Shown piece after piece: positions 1 to 6,433 of a stretch of DNA of 13,883 bases (position 1 is its first letter; every line of letters starts with the position of its first letter). This DNA comes from BNXB01 sp031556375. GTDB taxonomy: Bacteria > Bacteroidota > Bacteroidia > Bacteroidales > Azobacteroidaceae. The stretch covers positions 1 through 13,883 of the forward strand of contig JAVBTA010000077.1 of NCBI GenBank assembly GCA_031556375.1, in the 5' to 3' direction. The notes beneath the pieces are model-generated. The model was given only the letters and a program-made list of their open reading frames with translations, was not told where the DNA came from and did not search any database. Both the position numbers and the translations under genes were made by a program.

Positions 1-1
1 T

Positions 2-202
2 ATCGGTGCTAATTTCAAAGTGGAAGGGGATCTTCGCTCTGAGGTTCAGTTGAATATCAAGCGTTTGATGGATATCGGATGTTATCGTGGCGTACGTCAC
101 CGTATCGGACTCCCCGTAAGAGGTCAAAGTACCAAAAACAATGCCCGTACACGTAAGGGTAGAAAGAAAACAGTTGCTAACAAGAAAAAAGCTACGAAGT
201 AA
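2..202 (+). CDS. rpsM: 30S ribosomal protein S13 (3' end only)
   Basis: C-terminal part of ribosomal protein S13, which sits in the head of the 30S subunit and contacts tRNA and the intersubunit bridge with 50S. The open frame runs back to the first bases of the window (IGANFKVEG...), so the gene starts upstream. The GTG at 20-22 is an internal valine codon, not a start. Visible hallmarks are the LMDIGCYRGVRHR segment, the GLPVRGQSTKNNARTRKG loop and a very basic Lys-rich tail, all typical of the S13 C-terminus. rpsK follows after 12 bases, as expected in the ribosomal super-operon of Bacteroidota. The identity is secure; only the N-terminal half is missing. Confidence 0.97.
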   Translation: MGANFKVEGDLRSEVQLNIKRLMDIGCYRGVRHRIGLPVRGQSTKNNARTRKGRKKTVANKKKATK

Positions 203-214
203 TTAATTAAAATT

Positions 215-604
215 ATGGCAAAAAAAACAGTCGCAGCAAAGAAAAGAGTAGTTAAAGTTGACGCAAACGGTCAATTGCACGTACACTCTTCTTTCAACAA
301 CATTATTGTTACTCTGGCAAATAGTGATGGTCAGGTGATTTCCTGGTCTTCTGCCGGAAAAATGGGATTCAGAAGTTCAAAAAAGAACACTCCATACGCA
401 GCTCAGATGGCAGCTCAGGATTGTGCTAAAATTGCATTCGATCTTGGACTGAGAAAAGTGAAAGCTTATGTGAAAGGCCCTGGAAACGGTCGTGAATCAG
501 CAATCAGAACAGTTCATGGAGCAGGAATCGAAGTGACAGAAATTATTGATGTTACTCCGTTGCCACATAACGGATGTCGTCCTCCTAAAAGAAGAAGAGT
601 TTAA
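215..604 (+). CDS. rpsK: 30S ribosomal protein S11
   Basis: Ribosomal protein S11 of the 30S platform, which binds 16S rRNA near the mRNA exit path and partners with S18 and S6. The 129-residue product has the usual full length. It shows the family blocks LHVHSSFNNIIVTL near residue 22, GFRSSKKNTPYAAQ, the VKGPGNGRESAIR motif and the basic C-terminal PHNGCRPPKRRRV. The ATG at 215 is the only sensible start: it follows the rpsM stop by 12 bases in an A-rich stretch and is followed by the usual basic extension. It is co-transcribed with rpsM upstream. An unusually long gap separates it from rpsD downstream. Confidence 0.98.
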   Translation: MAKKTVAAKKRVVKVDANGQLHVHSSFNNIIVTLANSDGQVISWSSAGKMGFRSSKKNTPYAAQMAAQDCAKIAFDLGLRKVKAYVKGPGNGRESAIRTVHGAGIEVTEIIDVTPLPHNGCRPPKRRRV

Positions 605-716
605 TTATCATTTATCTTTACAAAGGAGCGCGGATAAGTGAATAGATTACACGATCCTCTCGGTAATCGCGGCTGCACAAGTCCATGTTCCCAAAGAACA
701 ATTAACAAATAAAAAA
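605..716 (+). promoter_or_regulatory. Candidate structured leader upstream of rpsD (S4 autoregulation)
   Basis: A 112-base gap inside an otherwise tightly packed operon. Read as RNA, several helices are possible. GGAT (632-635) pairs with ATCC (654-657) and encloses GTG (638-640) with CAC (650-652). AGCGC (627-631) pairs with 669-674, one G bulged, stacking below it. The loop bases GATTA (645-649) match TAATC (664-668) exactly, allowing a pseudoknot; GATTAC/GTAATC could instead form a local hairpin. A separate perfect hairpin, TGTTC (686-690) with GAACA (696-700), lies just before the rpsD start. S4 is a known autoregulator in other bacteria and binds structured mRNA leaders. That this gap is such a leader is inference from position and folding by eye. 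Confidence 0.5.
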
Positions 717-1322
717 ATGGCAAGATATACTGGACCAAAAACAAGAATTGCCCGTAAATTCGGTGAGGCTATCTTCGGACCGGATAAAGTTCTGAGCAAA
801 AAGAACTATCCTCCGGGACAACACGGAAACGGACGAAAGAAAAAGACCTCAGAATATGGTATTCAACTTCGTGAGAAGCAAAAAGCAAAATATACTTATG
901 GAGTGTTGGAAAAACAATTCCGTAATTTATTTGAAAAAGCACAACGCTCTAAAGGTATTACCGGTGAGGTGCTGATTCAATTGCTTGAGTGTCGTTTGGA
1001 TAATATCGTTTATCGCATGGGAATCGGAAATACTCGTGCTGCTGCACGTCAGTTGGTTTCTCACGGTCACATTGTAGTGGACGGTAAAATGGTAAATATC
1101 CCTTCGTATAGCGTAAAACCAGGCCAAGTGGTTGGTGTACGCGAGAAAGCTAAATCTCTGGAAATTATTCAGGACAATCTATCAGGTTTTAACCACAGCA
1201 AATATGCATGGATTGAATGGGATCAACCATCTATGAGTGCAAAATATCTGCATATTCCTGACAGAACAGATATTCCTGAGAATATTAAAGAGCAATTAAT
1301 CGTAGAATTATATTCTAAATAA
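717..1322 (+). CDS. rpsD: 30S ribosomal protein S4
   Basis: S4 is a primary 16S rRNA-binding protein that nucleates assembly of the 30S body and contributes to decoding accuracy. The 201-residue product begins MARYTGPKTRIARKFG and carries the PPGQHG motif near residue 32. Its S4 RNA-binding domain starts at LECRLDNIVYR (about residues 90-100) and runs to about 150; the family C-terminal tail follows. The basic N-terminal domain lacks the Cys cluster found in zinc-binding S4 versions. The start is preceded by an A-rich stretch rather than a Shine-Dalgarno site, usual in Bacteroidota. rpoA follows after 9 bases. In several bacteria S4 represses its own operon, which makes the long gap before this gene notable. 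Confidence 0.98.
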   Translation: MARYTGPKTRIARKFGEAIFGPDKVLSKKNYPPGQHGNGRKKKTSEYGIQLREKQKAKYTYGVLEKQFRNLFEKAQRSKGITGEVLIQLLECRLDNIVYRMGIGNTRAAARQLVSHGHIVVDGKMVNIPSYSVKPGQVVGVREKAKSLEIIQDNLSGFNHSKYAWIEWDQPSMSAKYLHIPDRTDIPENIKEQLIVELYSK

Positions 1323-1331
1323 CAAGATTTC

Positions 1332-2327
1332 ATGGCGATATTAGCATTTCAAAAACCCGATAAAGTATTAATGCTGGAAGCGGACAATAGTTACGGTAAG
1401 TTTGAATTCCGTCCGTTGGAGCCCGGTTATGGGATTACTATAGGTAACTCCCTGCGCCGTATTCTCTTGTCATCGCTCGAAGGCTTTGCAGTTACTTCCT
1501 TCAAAATTGACGGAGTAGAGCATGAATTCTCATCGGTTCCCGGTGTGATGGAAGATGTAACCAATATCATCCTCAACCTGAAACAGGTGCGTTTCAAACA
1601 AGTCGTCGAAGATATTGAGAATGAGAAAATTAGTATCAATGTTTCGGGATCGGAAGTTTTTAAAGCCGGAGATATTGGAAAACAACTTACCGGATTTGAG
1701 GTTTTGAATCCGGATTTCGTAATTTGTCACCTGGATAAGAGTGCCAGTTTCCGTATTGATTTGATGATCAACAAGGGACGTGGATATGTTCCTGCAGAAG
1801 AAAATCGTACTGAAAATGACGAAATTAACCAGATAGCAATCGATTCTATTTTCACTCCGATCCGGAATGTAAAATATACTATCGAGAACTACCGTGTGGA
1901 ACAAAAAACAGACTACGAAAAATTAGTTTTGGAGATCACTACAGATGGTTCAATTCATCCTAAAGATGCTTTGAAAGAAGCTGCAAGGATTTTGATTCAC
2001 CATTTCATGTTGTTCTCTGATGAGAAAATCCATTTAGAACCGGTAAACTCCGAAGATAACGAAGAATTTGACGAAGAGATCCTGCATATGCGTCAGCTTT
2101 TGAAGACACGTTTAGCAGATATGAACCTGTCGGTTCGTGCGCTTAACTGTTTGAAAGCTGCTGATGTTGAGACATTAGGAGAACTTGTGAGATATCAGAA
2201 GAATGATTTGTTGAAATTCCGTAACTTCGGTAAGAAATCACTTACTGAATTGGACGAACTGCTTGATAATCTTAAGCTGACGTTTGGTATGGATATCGCA
2301 AAGTATAAATTAGATAAAGATAACTAA
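1332..2327 (+). CDS. rpoA: DNA-directed RNA polymerase subunit alpha
   Basis: The alpha subunit dimerises to start RNA polymerase assembly, and its C-terminal domain contacts activators and upstream promoter DNA. The 331-residue length is normal. The N-terminal domain includes GNSLRRILLSSL (about 38-49), the alpha-dimer and beta/beta' contact region. A linker rich in Glu and Asp (about 240-252) leads to the C-terminal domain (about 255-320) with LSVRALNCLK, whose Arg corresponds to the DNA-contacting arginine of E. coli alpha, and a helix-hairpin-helix-like NFGKKSLTEL. It sits between rpsD and rplQ, the standard order, with a single base between its stop and the rplQ start. No anomaly was seen. 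Confidence 0.98.
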   Translation: MAILAFQKPDKVLMLEADNSYGKFEFRPLEPGYGITIGNSLRRILLSSLEGFAVTSFKIDGVEHEFSSVPGVMEDVTNIILNLKQVRFKQVVEDIENEKISINVSGSEVFKAGDIGKQLTGFEVLNPDFVICHLDKSASFRIDLMINKGRGYVPAEENRTENDEINQIAIDSIFTPIRNVKYTIENYRVEQKTDYEKLVLEITTDGSIHPKDALKEAARILIHHFMLFSDEKIHLEPVNSEDNEEFDEEILHMRQLLKTRLADMNLSVRALNCLKAADVETLGELVRYQKNDLLKFRNFGKKSLTELDELLDNLKLTFGMDIAKYKLDKDN

Positions 2328-2328
2328 A

Positions 2329-2952
2329 ATGAGACATAATAATAAAGTTAATCATTTGGGCCGTACCTATTCTCACAGGGATGCTATGTTGTCTAACATG
2401 GCATGTTCTCTGATCAAACACAAGAGAATTTTTACCACAGTGCCTAAAGCGAAAGAACTTCGCAAATATGTAGAGCCAATTATTACAAAATGTAAAGAGG
2501 ACACTACACACTCACGTCGTACGGCTTTCAAGTCTTTACGTGATAAATATGCTGTCACCGAGTTGTTCCAGGAAATCTCTCAAAAAATTGGAGATCGTCC
2601 GGGCGGATATACCCGTATCATCAAAACAGGATATCGTTTAGGAGATAACGCTGCAATGTGTTTTATCGAATTGGTAGACTACAACGAAAACATGGCTAAA
2701 ACAGCGAAGGCTGCTGCTAAACCAAAAACACGTCGTTCCCGTACTAAAAAAGAGGGTGATGTTGTGGCTCCGGTAGTTGCAGAAGAAAAAGCAACAAAGG
2801 CTCCTAAAGCACCAAAAGCAGAAGTTGCGCCTGTAGTTGAAGAAGCTCCGGTTGTAGAGGAAACTCCGGTAGTTGAAGCACCAGTTGCAGAAGTACCGGT
2901 AGTTGAAGAAACTTCGGGTGAAGAGCCTAAAAAAGAAGAAGCTGCTGAATAA
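2329..2952 (+). CDS. rplQ: 50S ribosomal protein L17 with long C-terminal tail
   Basis: L17 sits near the peptide exit tunnel of the 50S subunit. The core (about residues 1-120) is standard: MRHNNKVNHLGRTYSHRDAM at the start, then the TTVPKAKELRKYVEPIIT and GDNAAMCFIELVDY blocks. The protein is 207 residues, against roughly 120-130 for the core family. The extra part is a basic Lys/Ala/Arg stretch (about 121-142) followed by an acidic, low-complexity Pro-Val-Glu region (about 144-207) of imperfect PVVEE-type repeats. Such extensions are common on L17 in Bacteroidota; their role is unknown to me. Its start lies one base after the rpoA stop, and a strong terminator follows, making it the last gene of the operon. 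Confidence 0.97.
   Translation: MRHNNKVNHLGRTYSHRDAMLSNMACSLIKHKRIFTTVPKAKELRKYVEPIITKCKEDTTHSRRTAFKSLRDKYAVTELFQEISQKIGDRPGGYTRIIKTGYRLGDNAAMCFIELVDYNENMAKTAKAAAKPKTRRSRTKKEGDVVAPVVAEEKATKAPKAPKAEVAPVVEEAPVVEETPVVEAPVAEVPVVEETSGEEPKKEEAAE
2830..2913 (+). repeat. Degenerate 15-18 bp tandem repeat inside rplQ
   Basis: Five in-frame units encode PVVEEA, PVVEET, PVVEA, PVAEV and PVVEET, at 2830-2847, 2848-2865, 2866-2880, 2881-2895 and 2896-2913. Each starts with a CCN-GTN pair and contains GTTGAAG-like or GTAGAGG-like cores. The units are multiples of three, so gain or loss of one would lengthen or shorten the tail without a frameshift. Confidence 0.75.
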
Positions 2953-2974
2953 TATTAGTATCTTGACAATAAAT

Positions 2975-3006
2975 AAAAGTCCGTTTCTATTGGGGAGCGG
3001 ACTTTT
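2975..3006 (+). terminator. Intrinsic terminator after rplQ, likely bidirectional
   Basis: AAAAGTCCG (2975-2983) pairs perfectly with CGGACTTTT (2998-3006). The stem can extend inward through G-T and A-T pairs, leaving a four-base loop near 2989-2992. Seven T residues (3003-3009) follow on the + strand. On the - strand the stem is followed by TTTTATTTATT, so the same hairpin could also stop transcription arriving from the convergent DUF4833 gene, whose stop codon lies 18 bases away. Confidence 0.9.
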
Positions 3007-3023
3007 TTTATGCGTTTCGGATA

Positions 3024-3578
3024 CTATTTGATAATTTTTTCTGAGATAGGATTTCCTGTTTTCAAGTCAATTCCGAATAATTCAACATACTCGACTTTCA
3101 AGGAATTATTGTCGGAAGATTTCACATAAACTTTTTTCAATTCAGCCTCCTGTCCATTTATAGATATCTGACAACAATACGTTTTTTCGTTTATTTTGAT
3201 GGTAATGTGTTTGTCGGGACAGGCATGCAGAGAGATGGTGCAGGAGTTTTTATCATGAGACAATAGCTTGTAACCATATGCCAATTTTTTTTGAATAGCG
3301 CTCAACCCATTTGTTTTTCCCGGATTTTCCTCTCTGTTTACCCAGTATACTTTGATAGGATCTGATACATCCCACTCCCCGGATGAATTTAATTTAATAT
3401 CGTAACAGACGATATTCAGATTTTTACTCCTTTCGATATGAAAAAGTCTTTTATTCGTAGAGTATGTACTCACTTCATTCTTATTCAACGATGAACCAGG
3501 AGTGTGATTCTGGCTCAAGAGTGAATGTGAAATCAATAGAATAATCGCGATTGAGTTTATACGTTTTTGTAGTTTCAT
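3024..3578 (-). CDS. Exported DUF4833-type protein of unknown function
   Basis: Small predicted secreted or periplasmic protein of 184 residues. Residues 1-22 form a signal peptide: basic KLQKR, hydrophobic IAIILLISHSLL, then SQ. The mature part contains RLFHIERSKNLNIVCYD (about 44-60), DPIKVYWVNRE (about 73-83) and a YGYKLL stretch, which I associate with the Bacteroidota family DUF4833; this is from memory and has not been searched. Its biochemical role is unknown. The start is well constrained: the protein has no other methionine, and without this start there would be no signal peptide. The first 32 codons overlap the 3' end of the upstream hydrolase gene in the +1 frame, so translation is probably coupled. 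It ends against the shared terminator facing rplQ. Confidence 0.8.
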   Translation of the reverse strand: MKLQKRINSIAIILLISHSLLSQNHTPGSSLNKNEVSTYSTNKRLFHIERSKNLNIVCYDIKLNSSGEWDVSDPIKVYWVNREENPGKTNGLSAIQKKLAYGYKLLSHDKNSCTISLHACPDKHITIKINEKTYCCQISINGQEAELKKVYVKSSDNNSLKVEYVELFGIDLKTGNPISEKIIK

Positions 3579-5664
3579 CTTTTTCTGAAATTTTAGCAGA
3601 GTTTTTTAATCCTGTATAGTATAGCGGTACTCTAATAGTTCTCGTAATCTTTTCTTTCATAGGATTATACAGTATGAACAACCCTTTCTCCTTTAATGCC
3701 GGATCAACGTGTAGTATACCATCCCAATCACGACCGTCTGCACGGCGTAAGTGAATAATGTCAGCATTTAGTATATTCCGGTATTTTTTGTACCAGTTGA
3801 TAACTTCAATAACCATATTTTTGGTTACATCGGTGTCATATAATCTGGGACCTCTGTAGCAAGCTTGTATTCCGGCTCCGTAATATTGCATCATCAATTG
3901 TTTGTAATCATCCAGATGATCATTCAATGGTTCAAGAACAGCATCAGGGCCGCCTCCGTGATAAGCGGTGAGAGGGACAAATCCCCAGCCCATGGACGGA
4001 GTTTTTTCCCATGTCCCATCGTAGATATTTTGTCTGTTCAGAATTTTTTGTTGAGAGCGGGATAATGCAAAATTTACTTCACGATAGCCGAGTGCGATTT
4101 TGTTTGTACCGTCCAGGAAGTACCAGTCAGGGGCATTCACATATACTCCATTCTCATTCATCCAGTGAAACAGACTTTTTTGGAGTTCCATTTGTTTCCA
4201 TTGGGAATCTTCCAGTCCCTCATGTCCGGGGTGGGAGGTAGATGCGCAAACATCTCCAGGGTAAGGGCCATCCATCTCAAGAATGTTAAAGCCTGTATTT
4301 TTGAAAAAGTCGATGATTGCTTTATGATAATCTAGTCCCCATTGACTCGCAAAACAGGGTGCATTTCCAAAGAATGCACCGCCGGGTTTACCCGTTGCAG
4401 GATCAATCACATCTGTTTCCGGATCTATTTTCCTGGAACTGAAGAGGGTGTATCCTCCGATTTTTACACCTTTACTATGGGCATAATCTGCAATTTTTTT
4501 CCATTTGGCATGATTTTCAGGAGTATTTAACTCCATTTTCAGATGACTGCCAAAACTAAGAATCAAAGCTTCATAACCTGTAGCAGCACATTGCTCGATG
4601 GCTGTATAGACTTGTTCGTCTGTTTTACTTACCAGGTGCATAAAAATAGGGTTTCCGGTAGTCCAAGGGGCTATTGTGCGATACATCTTGCGTATGGACA
4701 GGCCTCTTCGTTCACGGTCATAACTGTCCATGAGCATTTCGTAGGTTCGTACAGATTTGAATATTTCTCCTGGTTTTAAGTTGATATTAGGAGCTTTCTC
4801 CGGATAGACCTCAAGCAGGCAGGGCGTGTTGAAATCATAATTAACCTGGGAAGTATAGGTACTATCAATTTTCCAATGAGTAGTTTGATCGCTCAGGTCG
4901 TATCGCATAGCGTTATTGTATGCGTAGTTCGTCTCAACATAAATAGACGCTGGTTTGGCCATTTTATCAGGAGATCCGACAACAGCGCTTTGCTCTTCAA
5001 CAACAGCCAGTATTTCATTTATAACCCGATTGATTTTTAGGGGATTACGACTTTGATTCTCAACAGAAAGCCATTTGCATATTACAGGAATGCCATCATA
5101 AATTTCATAATGTACCTTTATATTTATATTATTCAATTCTTGTGATTGATATAAAAATGTAATCATTTTTCCTGTAGCTTGTTTTTTATTACTAGCCCAA
5201 TAATCAAACTTGGAATTAATAAATGGCTGTATATCAGAAGTTTCGTATTTAATAAAATGGAATCCTGTGGTGCTTTTTTTCAAGGAGTCGACCCATTCGG
5301 ATAGAGTATAGGCATTTTCTTTTTGTCCATAAAGTCCTCCTACGAAATAATCTTTGTTATTCAGATTAACACAGGCCTCAGGCTTGATGGCGCGGAGTAT
5401 CTGCTGTCCGTTGTTCATATTTTTATAATCTATGCAGGCAACATCCGGGGTGATCCGGAATACGCGTTTAATCAGCCCATTGTACAGGATAATATCTTTT
5501 TTATCAGAACTTTCGGAAATTGTAGCTTGTTGAGGAACCGGTTCTATCAACCAATCTCCGGTAACAGGATGATTATCATTTGCAGAATTCCATATGGGTA
5601 GAGTTTGTGAACAGAGGGTTGTAGTATATAAAAATAACAATAAAATAAATAGAAATCGTTTCAT
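3481..5664 (-). CDS. Exported glycoside hydrolase-like protein (alpha-galactosidase-like TIM-barrel fold)
   Basis: A 727-residue secreted or periplasmic protein. Residues 1-19 form a signal peptide ending in LCSQ. Residues about 25-330 look like an N-terminal beta-sandwich, with short motifs such as VENQSRNPLKINRV. Residues about 335-630 resemble a (beta/alpha)8 barrel: EALILSFGS, GVKIGGYTLFSS, then FNILEMDGPYPGD (459-471), where Asp465 is the best candidate nucleophile by analogy with clan GH-D enzymes. Residues about 640-727 form a small C-terminal beta domain ending SWFIVE. It probably cleaves an alpha-linked glycan, but family and substrate are uncertain; relatives are often annotated alpha-galactosidase. 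A Shine-Dalgarno-like AAGGA (5671-5675) lies six bases upstream of the ATG, and a -7 box lies further up. It is co-directional and overlapping with the DUF4833 gene. Confidence 0.8.
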   Translation of the reverse strand: MKRFLFILLLFLYTTTLCSQTLPIWNSANDNHPVTGDWLIEPVPQQATISESSDKKDIILYNGLIKRVFRITPDVACIDYKNMNNGQQILRAIKPEACVNLNNKDYFVGGLYGQKENAYTLSEWVDSLKKSTTGFHFIKYETSDIQPFINSKFDYWASNKKQATGKMITFLYQSQELNNINIKVHYEIYDGIPVICKWLSVENQSRNPLKINRVINEILAVVEEQSAVVGSPDKMAKPASIYVETNYAYNNAMRYDLSDQTTHWKIDSTYTSQVNYDFNTPCLLEVYPEKAPNINLKPGEIFKSVRTYEMLMDSYDRERRGLSIRKMYRTIAPWTTGNPIFMHLVSKTDEQVYTAIEQCAATGYEALILSFGSHLKMELNTPENHAKWKKIADYAHSKGVKIGGYTLFSSRKIDPETDVIDPATGKPGGAFFGNAPCFASQWGLDYHKAIIDFFKNTGFNILEMDGPYPGDVCASTSHPGHEGLEDSQWKQMELQKSLFHWMNENGVYVNAPDWYFLDGTNKIALGYREVNFALSRSQQKILNRQNIYDGTWEKTPSMGWGFVPLTAYHGGGPDAVLEPLNDHLDDYKQLMMQYYGAGIQACYRGPRLYDTDVTKNMVIEVINWYKKYRNILNADIIHLRRADGRDWDGILHVDPALKEKGLFILYNPMKEKITRTIRVPLYYTGLKNSAKISEKDETTKTYKLNRDYSIDFTFTLEPESHSWFIVE

Positions 5665-5704
5665 AGGTAGTCCTTTTTAAGATTAAAAATCGAGTGCCAT
5701 TTTA

Positions 5705-5712
5705 CAAAGGTA
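5705..5712 (-). promoter_or_regulatory. Bacteroidota-type -7 box for the hydrolase/DUF4833 unit
   Basis: On the - strand the sequence reads TACCTTTG, matching TAnnTTTG, the -7 element of the primary Bacteroidota sigma factor. It lies about 40 bases upstream of the hydrolase ATG. No clear TTTG -33 element is visible at the expected 19-21 base spacing. The box sits in the gap immediately after the ABC ATPase stop, which supports an independent start for this pair. Confidence 0.55.
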
Positions 5713-5718
5713 GTGATT

Positions 5719-6426
5719 TTATGTTCTTTGTGCTTTTGAAATAGCTTGCAATATCTTAAATTTTTCCAGATTTTTATTTTCAATATATTTTTCCAGTTCT
5801 CCGAACTCTGATTTATTGTCAATAAATTGTAATTTTCCGTTTTCGAGAAAACTCAAAGTATCGGAAATGGAACTTAGATGGAGAATGATGTGTGAAGATA
5901 TCAGGATTAAAGTGCCCTGTTCTTTTAGTCGTTTTATTAATTCGCTGATATAACTTACTGCATTTACATCCAGACCATTAAATGGTTCGTCGAGAACAAG
6001 AATGTCATTTTTTTCGAGGATTAATACCAATAAATAAAGTTTCTTGAGCATTCCTGTAGAATAGGTTTCTGCGTATTCATCTAAAGGTAATTCAAATAAT
6101 TGGTTGAGATTATTTACTTCATTCTTTATAAAAGGAATTTTTTTTGAAGAAAGGCAGAATTGAATAAACTCAGTTCCTGAGATACGTGGATACATGAATA
6201 GTTCTGTTGGTAAATATCCCATTTGTAAATTTTCAGGATATGATATATTCCCTTTTGATGGACTATTCCGGGTGATACAGTTGAAGAACGTTGTTTTCCC
6301 GGAACCGTTTGCTCCGATTATTCCATGAATCAATCCGGAAGAGTAGTTGACTGATATCGATTCCAGTATATTTCTGGAACCGTAATTTTTTGAGAGATTA
6401 CTTATGGATAATTGAAATCGAGCCAT
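5719..6426 (-). CDS. ABC transporter ATP-binding protein
   Basis: A 235-residue soluble ATPase subunit expected to power the membrane protein encoded just upstream. It shows Walker A GANGSGKT (38-45), an ABC signature in the form YSTGMLKK (122-129, in place of canonical LSGGQ), Walker B ILVLDEP (142-148) and the switch histidine in ISSH (about 176-179). The region normally holding the Q-loop reads GYLPTELFMYP (70-80), with Thr where Gln or Glu is common. This pattern matches the ATPases of ABC-2 type exporters rather than binding-protein-dependent importers. No binding-protein gene lies nearby. The gap to the membrane protein is seven bases. Substrate is unknown. The gene looks A+T-rich compared with pyk or aroQ. 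Confidence 0.92.
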   Translation of the reverse strand: MARFQLSISNLSKNYGSRNILESISVNYSSGLIHGIIGANGSGKTTFFNCITRNSPSKGNISYPENLQMGYLPTELFMYPRISGTEFIQFCLSSKKIPFIKNEVNNLNQLFELPLDEYAETYSTGMLKKLYLLVLILEKNDILVLDEPFNGLDVNAVSYISELIKRLKEQGTLILISSHIILHLSSISDTLSFLENGKLQFIDNKSEFGELEKYIENKNLEKFKILQAISKAQRT

Positions 6427-6433
6427 AATTCAG

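Noticed and set aside
20..22. GTG as the start of the first coding region
   Set aside because: The frame is open to the window edge and encodes more S13 sequence (IGANFK) before it, so this is an internal codon of a truncated rpsM.
3865..5601. Several + strand open frames opposite the hydrolase gene
   Set aside because: They are antisense to a well-supported 727-residue coding region, show no recognisable domains and have no promoter or start signal.
5608..5625. Lipobox in the hydrolase signal peptide (TTLC before SQ)
   Set aside because: The residues before Cys18 do not fit the lipobox pattern and the Cys is not followed by a typical lipoprotein linker; an ordinary signal peptidase I site near SQ is more likely.
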